A DNA stretch of 9,169 nucleotides, taken from assembly GCA_934249275.1 (NCBI GenBank), contig CAKQKT010000075.1, positions 1 through 9,169 on the forward strand. Direction: 5' to 3'. The notes under the pieces were generated by a model. It was not told the origin of the DNA and searched no databases. It was given only the letters and a program-made list of their open reading frames with translations. Numbering within the stretch: position 1 is the stretch's first letter; every line of letters starts with the position of its first letter. A program made the position numbers and the translations under genes. Shown piece by piece: positions 1 to 6,529 of the stretch. The stretch comes from an uncultured Sutterella sp. GTDB taxonomy: Bacteria > Pseudomonadota > Gammaproteobacteria > Burkholderiales > Burkholderiaceae_F.

Positions 1-716
1 GCACGAGCCATCGCGTCGATGGCGTTGCGGCCGTCCTGCGGGTTGTTGCCGGCGTGGGCGGCAACGCCTTCAAAGTCGAGCTTGATCCAGTTGCAGGACT
101 TGCGGGCCTTGACGAAGGAGCCGTCGGGACGGCCCGGTTCATAAACGATCGCATACTTCGCGCGCTTGCCGTACTCAAGCAGGAAATCGTTAAGTTCGGC
201 GGGACCGACTTCTTCAGCCGGAGAGAGGAGCACGCACATGCGGAGCTTTTCGGTCACGGACTTCGGCAGCTCCTTGCAGATGTACCAGACGGCGTTGAGC
301 GAAGCCTTGTCGTCACCTGCGCCGGCACCATGTGCGATCGTGCCGTCGATGGTGAGCGGATACTTGGCGGCGTTGCCTACAGGCTGAACGGTGTCCATAT
401 GTGCGCAGATCACCACGTCGTAGGCGGACTGGTCCGGGAAGTTGGTGATGACGAGGCCTTCGCCCCACTTTTTGCTGACTTCATGGCGCGTAATGGTCCA
501 GCCGATGGAGGCAAAGCGCTTTTGCATCACATCGGCAACGCGGCGCACGCCTTCGGCATAGCCGCTCTTGGAGTCGATCTTGACGAGTTCATCGAGGTCG
601 GCGAGGAATTCCTTCATGGGAACGGGTGCATCGGCAGCGAAGGCGGTGCCGAAAGGAATGGTGCCGATCAGGCTTGACGCAGCCGTGGTCTTGAGAAGCT
701 GGCGACGAGTAATCAT
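1..716 (-). CDS. Tat-exported M20 family metallopeptidase (glutamate carboxypeptidase-like), 3' end missing
   Basis: The frame is open from ATG at 716 to the window edge and gives 238 residues of a protein that normally runs to roughly 400. Residues 1-27 look like a Tat signal: TRRQLLK near the start, a hydrophobic stretch, and AFA|AD as a likely cleavage site, so the enzyme probably acts in the periplasm. M20 metal-site motifs appear in order: HMD (His106, Asp108), GDDK (Asp135/136), the catalytic and metal Glu pair in SPAEEVG (168/169), and YEP (Glu193). AHAG (His221) marks the start of the dimerisation domain. The pattern resembles carboxypeptidase G2, a zinc enzyme that releases C-terminal glutamate, but the substrate here is unknown. 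The last metal His should lie outside the window. GGAG at 725-728, 8 nt upstream, supports the start. It is divergent from the LysR gene, which may control it. Confidence 0.93.
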   Translation of the reverse strand, partial: MITRRQLLKTTAASSLIGTIPFGTAFAADAPVPMKEFLADLDELVKIDSKSGYAEGVRRVADVMQKRFASIGWTITRHEVSKKWGEGLVITNFPDQSAYDVVICAHMDTVQPVGNAAKYPLTIDGTIAHGAGAGDDKASLNAVWYICKELPKSVTEKLRMCVLLSPAEEVGPAELNDFLLEYGKRAKYAIVYEPGRPDGSFVKARKSCNWIKLDFEGVAAHAGNNPQDGRNAIDAMAR

Positions 717-786
717 GGTTTGGTCTCCGGAGCCGAGGGGCTCGTTTAAGTTGGAACATCGTCAGTGTACGTTGACAAAACCACGA

Positions 787-815
787 TTGATTTGCGCAAG
801 CGTTATCCTTAAGAT
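787..815 (+). promoter_or_regulatory. probable sigma-70 promoter of the LysR gene
   Basis: TTGATT (787-792), a 17-bp gap and TAAGAT (810-815) fit a sigma-70 promoter reading towards the LysR gene. The -10 box lies inside the inverted repeats at 802-828, so a protein bound there would block this promoter. This is a motif match only. Confidence 0.5.
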
Positions 816-828
816 AACCCGAGGGTTA
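802..828. promoter_or_regulatory. overlapping dyads, candidate LysR operator
   Basis: Two perfect dyads share a middle half-site: GTTATC-N5-GATAAC (802-818) and TAACCC-GA-GGGTTA (815-828). The first has the interrupted T-N11-A form typical of LysR-family binding sites. Its place between a LysR gene and its divergent neighbour, over the likely lysR -10 box, is the classical arrangement for autorepression with control of the neighbour. The second dyad could instead form a hairpin in the lysR leader. Confidence 0.5.
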
Positions 829-846
829 AATAAAGGAGCCTGTTTC

Positions 847-1839
847 ATGCTTGACCGCTACTACGAAATCGCCCTGCTCGGCGCGCTCGAAAAGTACGGC
901 TCGCTGGCGCTTGCGGCAGATTCATTGGATCTGTCTCCTGCATCCGCCTCGCGCATGCTGGCCAGAATCGAAGGGGAGCTAGGCTTTGCCGTGCTCGACC
1001 ACAGCACCCGCCCGGCGGGCCTGACGCCGCAGGCGAAGCTGATCATGCCTCAGGTGCAGAAGGTGCTCCGCGCCCACTCGCGCCTCAAGGATCTTGTAGA
1101 GGCTGTTCGCGGCCGGGACGATGAGGAAATGGTCATCCGCCTGAGTCTTCCCGTCAATTCCGCACGCGACGCAATGATGGTCGGCGTTGAGGAATTCAAG
1201 ACCCGCCACGAGAACGTGCAGGTCGAGATTCTTGCTGATCTTGGCGAGAACGGGCTTCTCAACGGACTTTGCGACATCGCCTACTTCGGCTATCGGCCTG
1301 AGTCCGAGTGCATCTTCTCGGAGGCACTCGAACCCGAAGTCAACATGCTCTTTGCCAGCCGCCGGTACGTTGAGGAGCACGGTGTTCCGAAGACTGTCGG
1401 CGAGCTCGTCCAACACACGCTTCTCATGCGCTACTCGTCCAATCCGGCTGCTTCCCACGAACTGACGGACGGCGTCGGCCGCTACGTTCTCCATGCCGAC
1501 CAGCCCGCAAAGAAAGGCGATGCCCTCTACTGCTACCGTGAATTGATGAAGGGCTGCGGCATTGCGCTTGACCTATCCTTCGGGAGTGTGGAGGCCGATC
1601 TGCGCCGCGGAGACGTCGTGCCGGTTCTGCCCGCCTGGCATCGAAGGATTTGGAACAACCATCTGGCCTGCCACATCAGCAATCAAAACAATCCCGTCGT
1701 ACGGGAACTGATGGCGCTCATCGGCGAATCGCACGATCGTCTTGTGCCCAAAATCTGGCGGCACTGGTACCGCTACTTCAAGGTGCCAGAACAGCCAGTG
1801 CTCGACGAAATGCGCCGGCTTCGCGCAGGTCAGGATTGA
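847..1839 (+). CDS. LysR-family transcriptional regulator
   Basis: The protein has 330 residues, the usual length for LysR regulators. A winged helix-turn-helix lies at about residues 15-62 (GSLALAADSLDLSPASASRML, then GFAVLDHSTRPAGLTP), followed by a linker helix and a periplasmic-binding-protein-like effector domain from about residue 90. The frame stays open far upstream, to 568, but ATG at 847 is preferred. It matches the usual N-terminus of the family and has AGGAG at 834-838, 8 nt away. An upstream start would add unrelated residues encoded antisense to the peptidase gene. The effector is not predictable. The divergent M20 hydrolase is the most likely target. The C-terminus has about 35 residues beyond the usual fold, rich in Trp, Arg and Tyr. 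No convincing terminator for this strand follows. Confidence 0.93.
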   Translation: MLDRYYEIALLGALEKYGSLALAADSLDLSPASASRMLARIEGELGFAVLDHSTRPAGLTPQAKLIMPQVQKVLRAHSRLKDLVEAVRGRDDEEMVIRLSLPVNSARDAMMVGVEEFKTRHENVQVEILADLGENGLLNGLCDIAYFGYRPESECIFSEALEPEVNMLFASRRYVEEHGVPKTVGELVQHTLLMRYSSNPAASHELTDGVGRYVLHADQPAKKGDALYCYRELMKGCGIALDLSFGSVEADLRRGDVVPVLPAWHRRIWNNHLACHISNQNNPVVRELMALIGESHDRLVPKIWRHWYRYFKVPEQPVLDEMRRLRAGQD

Positions 1840-1925
1840 ACACAGTGAACGGAGAAAACCGCGTTCGAAACACGAATCCCGCCTGCATATCACCTCTGTT
1901 TCGGGAAAAAATCGCTTTTCCAAGA

Positions 1926-1963
1926 TAAAAAACTGCCGGTGACGACCGACCATCACCGGCAGT
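1926..1963 (-). terminator. rho-independent terminator (minus strand)
   Basis: A perfect 11-bp stem pairs 1932-1942 with 1953-1963 around a 10-nt loop. On the minus strand it is followed by TTTTTT, so it ends transcripts coming from the remnant region at about 2000-2380. On the plus strand there is no U tract, so it is at best a weak end for the LysR mRNA. Its good state beside decayed genes suggests it belonged to a once intact minus-strand gene. Confidence 0.85.
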
Positions 1964-2001
1964 AAAACAGAGAAGGATTCAACTTGGTTCAAAGGCCTTG
2001 A

Positions 2002-2145
2002 TCACGCCTGTTTTGCCTTCCGGGCCTTGAGGCATCTCGTGCCGGCCAGAACCACGATGAGGATCATGGCCACGCCGAAGGCGAGCATGCAGCACTGGGC
2101 CATGCTCATGAACTTCCATGCAGGGACGTGGTACCAGCATGCTTC
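2002..2145 (-). pseudogene. C-terminal remnant of an unidentified membrane protein
   Basis: Between a stop at 2146-2148 and a TGA at 2002-2004 the minus strand encodes 47 residues that look like a real protein end. They run from WYHVPAWKFMSM into one hydrophobic helix (MLAFGVAMILIVVLAG) and a basic tail, CLKARKAKQA. There is no start region, and the body of the gene is absent. The perfect terminator at 1926-1963 follows the stop at a normal distance. The tail does not match the C-terminus of the Dcu proteins in this window, so it comes from another gene, probably a transporter. The family cannot be named from this fragment. Confidence 0.5.
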
Positions 2146-2257
2146 TCAGCCACTGATGGAGAGGACTGCGATGGGTGCGCAGATGCCAGTGCATGGCGAG
2201 CTCCCATGCGGGCTCGTCCTCGAGCACCCGGTACTGCACGGGCAGGATCGACGCGAG
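2135..2257 (-). pseudogene. possible remnant of a LysR-type C-terminus
   Basis: In the same frame as the Dcu fragment upstream, the minus strand reads LPVQYRVLEDEPAWELAM, then HWHLRTHRSPLHQWLRSM. This has the pattern LP..YR....P.W.LA...H......P....L seen at the end of many LysR effector domains, and it is unlike any Dcu sequence. A stop-free frame continues past it to 1979 but loses any protein-like character. The family call is a pattern judgement and is weak. It could be any soluble protein end. Confidence 0.3.
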
Positions 2258-2269
2258 CATTTCCGCGAG

Positions 2270-2380
2270 TACTTCGGCAATGGCCGGATAGACCGCAAAG
2301 GCAACATAGGCGGTGCCGGCAAAGATGACGAGGATGGAGCAGACGAACGGCGCCACGAAGCTGATGGGATTGAATCCCAA
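2270..2380 (-). pseudogene. Dcu transporter fragment (third dcu copy, remnant)
   Basis: About 33 residues (FVAPFVCSILVIFAGTAYV, then AFAVYPAIAEV) match residues 92-124 of the intact Dcu carrier encoded at 2608-3942 almost position for position. They cover one transmembrane helix and the start of the next segment. Similarity ends sharply after AEV at 2270, where unrelated sequence joins in frame. Upstream there is no Dcu N-terminus and a stop lies in frame near 2440. An in-frame TTG at 2378-2380 could start a 133-residue chimeric product, but there is no convincing ribosome binding site. This is a deletion or recombination scar rather than a working gene. Confidence 0.75.
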
Positions 2381-2454
2381 CTCGGCAGAAGGCTTTGATG
2401 TTGAACCTTGGCTACCGTGGAATAATCTGGTCCAAAGATATCAGGTCGTCTGAC

Positions 2455-2481
2455 AAAAATGGCTCCCCGTAATGGAGAGCC
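2455..2481 (-). terminator. rho-independent terminator of the Dcu gene
   Basis: GGCTC (2461-2465) pairs with GAGCC (2477-2481), and the stem continues inward past one mismatch with two more G-C pairs. On the minus strand it is followed by ATTTTT. It lies about 130 bp after the stop of the Dcu gene at 2608 and is the likely end of that transcript. Confidence 0.75.
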
Positions 2482-2502
2482 AATGTGCGTGCCGCTTTTT
2501 GA

Positions 2503-2585
2503 GGCTCGGCCGAACTCCGAAATCTCCGCTCCCTGTTAGAGGAGGCTTGGGACAAACAAGCAGAGCGGAGATCCCGGAGCGAGCC
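2503..2585. repeat. nested imperfect inverted repeat in the dcu 3' region
   Basis: Three arms pair in nested order: GGCTCG (2503-2508) with CGAGCC (2580-2585), CTCCG (2515-2519) with CGGAG (2575-2579), and ATCTCCGCTC (2522-2531) with GAGCGGAGAT (2563-2572). The 31-nt apex also holds CTTG...CAAG. Together they could form one long hairpin of about 21 pairs with a 6-nt bulge on one side. It sits between the Dcu stop and its terminator, so it would be part of that mRNA 3' UTR. A short mobile repeat (REP-like) or an sRNA are alternatives. Confidence 0.65.
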
Positions 2586-2607
2586 GAACTTCAGCGAATG
2601 GCAGCGA

Positions 2608-3942
2608 TCAGATCACCGAATAGATGAGGCAGCCTGCAGCCACGCCCGTAATCACGTGCACGAGGCCCGCACGGATATAAGAGTGGTTGAGAACCCAGGT
2701 GCCGAGACGCGTCGTGCCGGTGCGGTCGAAGGAGCAGCAGCCGATCTGGGCGCCGCCGGGGATCAGGAAGTCGCCGCAGGTGGCAGGATACAGAGCCACC
2801 AGGAAGAGCGGATCGATGCCGATGGCCGCGCCAAGCGGCATGAGGGCGACGACAGTGGCAGACGGGCTCAGGATCACAGCGGAGAAGAGGAAGAGCACCA
2901 GACCGAAGAGAAGCGGCGTGGACTCGGCCATCGTCTTGAAGAGCGCGACGAATTGAGGGCTGTACGCGTCAAAGAAGGTGCCGGTCAGCCAGGAGATGCC
3001 GAAGACGCCCACAACGCCGATCAGGCCGGCACGGAAGACCGAGCCGTCGGCAAACTTGCTGGAGGGAACCTTGCAGACGAGAATGATGAAGAGCGCACAG
3101 GCGAGCATCACCATCTGAATGAGAGAAGGAATCGGGAGCGTAGAGACCTTGCCTGCAGCATTGGTCCAGGTCGGCAAAAGTTCCTTGCAGAAGCCGAAGA
3201 AGAGCACGACGGCGACGCCGAGCGCAAAGATCAGCACGGAATTGCGAACGTTCTTCGGAATGACGAGCTTGGAGTCGTCTCGCTTGAAGGCAAGCTCCTG
3301 GAATTCGCCCGCAGCGACGCGGCGCTTGAATTCAGGATCGTCCTCAAGCTCGCATCCCTTCCAATAGACGCTGAGACAAGTGGCGGCAGTTGCGATGATG
3401 AAGGCCGGAACCGAGATCATCAGAATGTCGATGACGCCAAGGCCGAACGGAGAAAGCGAAGCGACCATGGCGGCCGTGGCTGCGGACATCGGCGACGCAA
3501 CGACCGCAATGCCTGCCGAAATGACGGATGCGGCGATCGGACGTTCGGGGCGGACGCGAGCCTGAGTAGCCACTTCAGCGACAACCGGATAGACGGCGAA
3601 GGCCACATAGGCAGTGCCGACAAAGATGACAAAGAAGGAGCAGACAAAAGGCGCCACGAAGGTGATGGCCTTCGGCCACTTTCTCAGCATGCGCTCGGCC
3701 ACCTTGACCATGATGTCCAGGCCACCAGCCCCCTGCAACACCGACGTGCAGGAAATGACGGCCACGATGATGAGAATCGTCGAGACGGGAGGAGAACTGG
3801 GCTTGAGACCGAAAAGAATGACGAGAATGAAGACGCCGAGGCCGCCGGCTGCGCCGAGGCCCACGCCGCCGAATCGGCCGCCGAGACCGATGCAGAAGGC
3901 GACAGCAAGAAGCTGAAGCCAGAAGTTGAGATCCGTTTCCAT
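2608..3942 (-). CDS. anaerobic C4-dicarboxylate transporter, DcuA/DcuB family
   Basis: The protein has 444 residues, the usual Dcu length (E. coli DcuA has 433), and about ten hydrophobic segments, so it is an inner-membrane carrier. Family features are clear. The N-terminal Gly-rich stretch (GGRFGGVGLGAAGGLG, residues 21-36) is followed by a conserved SCTSVLQGAGGLD. The PVVAEVA...RPERPIAASV...SPMSAA region lies at 119-154, and GTTRLGTWVLNH is near the C-terminus. Dcu carriers exchange fumarate, malate or aspartate for succinate in fumarate respiration. ATG at 3942 has AGGA at 3952-3955, 9 nt away. It follows argH by 119 bp with a strong hairpin between, and no obvious promoter lies in the gap. 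Partial read-through from argH is therefore likely. The fumarate made by the lyase is a natural Dcu substrate. Confidence 0.95.
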   Translation of the reverse strand: METDLNFWLQLLAVAFCIGLGGRFGGVGLGAAGGLGVFILVILFGLKPSSPPVSTILIIVAVISCTSVLQGAGGLDIMVKVAERMLRKWPKAITFVAPFVCSFFVIFVGTAYVAFAVYPVVAEVATQARVRPERPIAASVISAGIAVVASPMSAATAAMVASLSPFGLGVIDILMISVPAFIIATAATCLSVYWKGCELEDDPEFKRRVAAGEFQELAFKRDDSKLVIPKNVRNSVLIFALGVAVVLFFGFCKELLPTWTNAAGKVSTLPIPSLIQMVMLACALFIILVCKVPSSKFADGSVFRAGLIGVVGVFGISWLTGTFFDAYSPQFVALFKTMAESTPLLFGLVLFLFSAVILSPSATVVALMPLGAAIGIDPLFLVALYPATCGDFLIPGGAQIGCCSFDRTGTTRLGTWVLNHSYIRAGLVHVITGVAAGCLIYSVI

Positions 3943-3984
3943 GATGAGTGGTCCTGAATCGAAAGGTTGGAATCGAGAGTTTTG

Positions 3985-4034
3985 AAAACGCTCGGGCCGT
4001 CCGGTCCGGTTGACAGCGGAGAACCGGACGGCCC
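3985..4034 (-). terminator. strong intercistronic hairpin between argH and dcu
   Basis: A perfect 12-bp GC-rich stem pairs 3994-4005 (GGGCCGTCCGGT) with 4023-4034 around a 17-nt loop. On the minus strand a TTTT run follows after five bases. The loop holds a second CCGGTT that can pair with the overlapping AACCGG at 4022-4027, giving a shorter alternative stem. It may terminate most argH transcripts or protect the upstream mRNA, lowering expression of the dcu gene downstream. Confidence 0.7.
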
Positions 4035-4061
4035 TGTCGGAGCGATTATTACGGAGCTGTC

Positions 4062-5471
4062 TTAGAGACCGAGCACGCGGCCTTCGGCTTCGAGAACCGC
4101 GTCGGCATGCTCAAGCTGCAGAGCAACCATGTCGGGCGCCGTGCCGCCGAAGCTGCGGCGTGCGCGAACGCACGTCTCAAGGCTGATTTCATGACGGATG
4201 TCTTCTTCGATCTTGTCCGAGAACTGCTTGTACTCATCCATCGTGAAGTCGTCGAGGCGCTTGCCGTGCTTGATGCCGTAGTTGACCATGGCGCCAACGA
4301 CGTGGTGAGCTTCGCGGAAGGGCATGCCCTTCTTGGCGAGATAGTCGGCCAGGTCTGTCGCATTGGCATATCCGAGCTCGGCATTGGCACGGGTCTTTTC
4401 GCCGTTGACGCGCATCTTCTCAACCATCGGGGTTATGATGGCGAGGGACTGAAGAAGCGTATCGATGCTGTCGAACACCTGCTCCTTGTCTTCGGACAGG
4501 TCGGTGTTGTATGCGAGCGGAATACCCTTCATGATCGTGAACATGGCCATCATGTTGCCGTACATGCGGCCGGTCTTGCCGCGAATCTTTTCTGCGATGT
4601 CCGGATTCTTCTTCTGCGGCATGATCGAGCTGCCGGTGCAGAAGTCGTCGGAAAGCTCGACGAACTTGAAGTCCTGCGTCGAGAACGTCACGAGCTCTTC
4701 GGAAAGGCGGGAAAGGTGCATGTAGCACATAGCGGCGGCCGCGTTGAATTCGACCATGTGGTCGCGGTCGGAAACTGCGTAGATGGATTTTTCCGTCGGG
4801 CCGTCAAAACCGAGGTGCGAAGCCGTGTAGTCGCGGTCGATCGGGAAATCCGTGCCGGCGAGCGCCGCGGAGCCGAGCGGACAGCGGCCCATGCGCTTAA
4901 AGAGGTCGGAGAAGCGAGTGAAATCGCGCTCGAGCATCCAGAAGAAAGCCATCATCCAATGCGAGAAGAGAATCGGCTGGCCCGTCTGCATATGGGTGTA
5001 GCCCGGCATGATCACGTCCATATTGGCGCGGGCGGTCTTGACGAAGACGGCCTGAAGGGCGCGGATCGCCTTCTGCACCTCGCGGATTTCATGGCGCAGG
5101 TACATCTTCGTGGAAGTCGTCGTCTGGTCGTTGCGGCTGCGGCCCGTATGCAGGCGGCCGCCGGCCGGCCCGACGATCTCGGTCATGCGCTTTTCGATCG
5201 CCATGTGAATGTCTTCGTCCTTGATCGAGAAGACGAACTTGCCCGCACGAATTTCTTCGGCGACCTGGTCAAGGCCGCGGCAGATGGCTTCGGCATCATC
5301 CTTGCTGATGATGTTCTGACGGGCAAGCATCGTGGCGTGCACCTTGCTGTCCTCGATGTCGAACGGACAGACGCGCTGCTCGAATGTGATCGTGGCGTTG
5401 AAGGCTTCCACCAACTCGTTGGCAGGAAGATCAAATCGGCCGGAACGGCTCTTGCTGTCTTGATTGGACAT
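4062..5471 (-). CDS. argH: argininosuccinate lyase (aspartase/fumarase superfamily)
   Basis: This cytoplasmic lyase would split argininosuccinate into arginine and fumarate, the last step of arginine synthesis. It has 469 residues, the normal ArgH length. Motifs: HTGRSRNDQ (108-116), PGYTHMQ (156-162, catalytic-base region with His160), PLGSAALAGT (198-207), SDRDH (234-238), and the superfamily signature GSSIMPQKKNPD (280-291) with the catalytic serine. GYANATDLADYLAKKGMPFREAHH near the C-terminus is typical of ArgH. ATG at 5471 has AAGGAG at 5477-5482, 5 nt away. It is divergent from a GntR/FCD regulator, and a TTGTCGACAA palindrome lies upstream. That is unusual for a plain arginine gene, where ArgR would be expected. 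Some ArgH-like proteins act on other N-succinyl amines (EDDS or iminodisuccinate lyases), and this cannot be excluded. Confidence 0.92.
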   Translation of the reverse strand: MSNQDSKSRSGRFDLPANELVEAFNATITFEQRVCPFDIEDSKVHATMLARQNIISKDDAEAICRGLDQVAEEIRAGKFVFSIKDEDIHMAIEKRMTEIVGPAGGRLHTGRSRNDQTTTSTKMYLRHEIREVQKAIRALQAVFVKTARANMDVIMPGYTHMQTGQPILFSHWMMAFFWMLERDFTRFSDLFKRMGRCPLGSAALAGTDFPIDRDYTASHLGFDGPTEKSIYAVSDRDHMVEFNAAAAMCYMHLSRLSEELVTFSTQDFKFVELSDDFCTGSSIMPQKKNPDIAEKIRGKTGRMYGNMMAMFTIMKGIPLAYNTDLSEDKEQVFDSIDTLLQSLAIITPMVEKMRVNGEKTRANAELGYANATDLADYLAKKGMPFREAHHVVGAMVNYGIKHGKRLDDFTMDEYKQFSDKIEEDIRHEISLETCVRARRSFGGTAPDMVALQLEHADAVLEAEGRVLGL

Positions 5472-5558
5472 TGTTTCTCCTTACTGGTCCAAATACATAT
5501 GGTCATGATTGCGAGATCGCGCTGTCTTTCTTTCGACTTTTACGATCTGTGTGGCGAC

Positions 5559-5564
5559 ATCATA
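5559..5564 (-). promoter_or_regulatory. probable -10 box of argH
   Basis: On the minus strand this reads TATGAT, one base from the consensus, 88 bp before the argH start. No good -35 lies 16-18 bp upstream, so the promoter may need an activator. The palindrome at 5572-5581 lies 7 bp upstream, where a bound protein would meet RNA polymerase. Confidence 0.4.
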
Positions 5565-5571
5565 TACCCAT

Positions 5572-5581
5572 TTGTCGACAA
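5572..5581. promoter_or_regulatory. GntR/FCD operator copy 1 (TTGTCGACAA)
   Basis: A perfect 10-bp palindrome of the TTGT-N2-ACAA type bound by FadR/FCD-subfamily GntR regulators. It recurs at 5695-5704 and 5798-5807 within the same intergenic region. It lies just upstream of the likely argH -10 box. Confidence 0.65.
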
Positions 5582-5606
5582 TATGCGATAAGAATTGAGC
5601 AATTTG

Positions 5607-5618
5607 GAGAATATTCTC
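5607..5618. repeat. 12-bp perfect palindrome
   Basis: GAGAATATTCTC is a perfect palindrome between operator copies 1 and 2, in an AT-rich stretch. It differs from the TTGTCGACAA sites, so it could serve a second regulator of argH. No matching regulator is identified here. Confidence 0.35.
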
Positions 5619-5694
5619 AGCATATATGTTAGTCGAAATTGGTAGAAGTGTTGTGCCGCAGTCTTTTCAAAGCTTCTATCAGCAATTGCCCAAA

Positions 5695-5704
5695 TTGTTG
5701 ACAA
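5695..5704. promoter_or_regulatory. GntR/FCD operator copy 2 (TTGTTGACAA)
   Basis: It differs from copy 1 by one base, and the symmetry extends to ATTGT-TG-ACAAT (5694-5705). It lies 123 bp from copy 1 and 103 bp from copy 3, roughly midway between the two promoters, which would allow looping or joint repression. Confidence 0.6.
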
Positions 5705-5792
5705 TGAAGCCTTTAGACGGCAATCTGCCGTGCACCACCGCCCCAAACGGTCGAACCCGCAACGTTCGAGCTTCCTTAACCGTATGAATCGG

Positions 5793-5798
5793 TATAAT
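5793..5798 (+). promoter_or_regulatory. -10 box of the GntR regulator
   Basis: A perfect TATAAT, 78 bp before the GntR start codon. The best -35 (around CTTCCT, 5771-5776) is poor. Operator copy 3 begins at its last base. Confidence 0.55.
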
Positions 5799-5807
5799 CG
5801 TCGACAA
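5798..5807. promoter_or_regulatory. GntR/FCD operator copy 3 (TCGTCGACAA)
   Basis: It differs from copy 1 by one base, and the GTCGACAATAT core matches copy 1 exactly. It covers the expected transcription start of the GntR gene, a position suited to autorepression. Confidence 0.6.
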
Positions 5808-5875
5808 TATTTCCAATTCCGGTGGTCGAGCAGCTTTTTCGGCCGCTATTTTCCTCAACGTCATAGCCGCTCGTC

Positions 5876-6529
5876 ATGGATGAAGAGAGCCTGTTTCACT
5901 CGATACACGCCCACCTTTTGAAGCAGTCTCGCTCTGGTGCGGAGCCCGACACCGAAGCCGGGCTTGCCGATCTTTTCAACGTCTCGCGGTATCACGTACG
6001 CCGGGCGCTTGACGTCATGACGCAGATGGGGCTCGTCACACGCACCCAGAAGCGCGGCGTTAAGTTCACGACGCCCGAACCCAACGAACTCTCCCGTCAG
6101 CTTCTTTCCCAAATCAAGATCGGAGGATTCGACGCCTATGAACTCAACGAAGCCCGCCGGATATTCGACACCGGGCTCATCTCACTTGCGATAAGGCGCC
6201 TTCCTCCCGCCTCCATCGGCACGCTCTCCACCATCATCTCCAACCTTGAAGGCTGCATTGAATTCCGCGGCGCAGCGCTCAAATTTCACCGGCAGTTCTG
6301 GGAGACCATCTTCAAAGGATGCGGCAACCGCGTGCTTCAGGTCTTTGCGACCTCACTTTTCTACCATGCGATGAACTACCTTGAGAGCCGTACTGACGAG
6401 CTTGAAGACTCCTGGTACTCCGACATGCTCGAGACAGACCGAAACATTCTCAAAGCCTTTCGAGCCGATGACTGCGCACGCGCACAAGAGCTTGTGACGC
6501 AATGGCTCAAGAAGGAACTTGAGGAGTAA
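5876..6529 (+). CDS. GntR-family regulator, FadR/FCD type
   Basis: The protein has 217 residues, typical for the FCD branch. A winged helix-turn-helix occupies about residues 25-63 (EAGLADLFNVSRYHVRRALD, then MGLVTRTQKRGVKF). An all-helical FCD-like ligand domain follows (85-212), with the conserved FH (137-138) and CGN (149-151) elements. FCD regulators usually sense carboxylates. The usual later ligand histidines (eH..il and m..Hl) are not seen: TDRNIL and VTQWLKK stand in those places. The metal site may therefore be altered. A stop at 5864-5866 fixes ATG 5876 as the first start. No Shine-Dalgarno sequence is visible, so translation may be weak. The three palindromes upstream are its likely operators, giving autoregulation and control of argH. 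Confidence 0.9.
   Translation: MDEESLFHSIHAHLLKQSRSGAEPDTEAGLADLFNVSRYHVRRALDVMTQMGLVTRTQKRGVKFTTPEPNELSRQLLSQIKIGGFDAYELNEARRIFDTGLISLAIRRLPPASIGTLSTIISNLEGCIEFRGAALKFHRQFWETIFKGCGNRVLQVFATSLFYHAMNYLESRTDELEDSWYSDMLETDRNILKAFRADDCARAQELVTQWLKKELEE

Noticed and set aside
54..677. Plus-strand open frame (207 residues) at the left end
   Set aside because: The minus strand encodes a clear M20 peptidase with a Tat signal over the same span.
568..846. Upstream extension of the LysR open frame to 568
   Set aside because: ATG 847 has a good AGGAG and the family N-terminus. The extension is antisense to the peptidase gene and covers the promoter region.
1860..1885. TTCGAAAC...GAATCCCGCC resembles a tRNA T-arm
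   Set aside because: No acceptor stem, D-arm or anticodon arm can be built around it, so it is chance similarity.
2656..3957. Long plus-strand open frame (433 residues)
   Set aside because: It is antisense to the Dcu gene, is extremely rich in Asp, Glu, Arg and His, and has no domain pattern, as expected for a shadow of a GC-rich membrane-protein gene.
4107..5591. Long plus-strand open frame (494 residues) over argH
   Set aside because: It is a shadow of argH, which carries all the family motifs on the other strand.
5540..5864. Two small minus-strand open frames in the argH-gntR intergenic region
   Set aside because: They have no ribosome binding site or protein-like pattern, and they overlap the operator palindromes and promoter elements.
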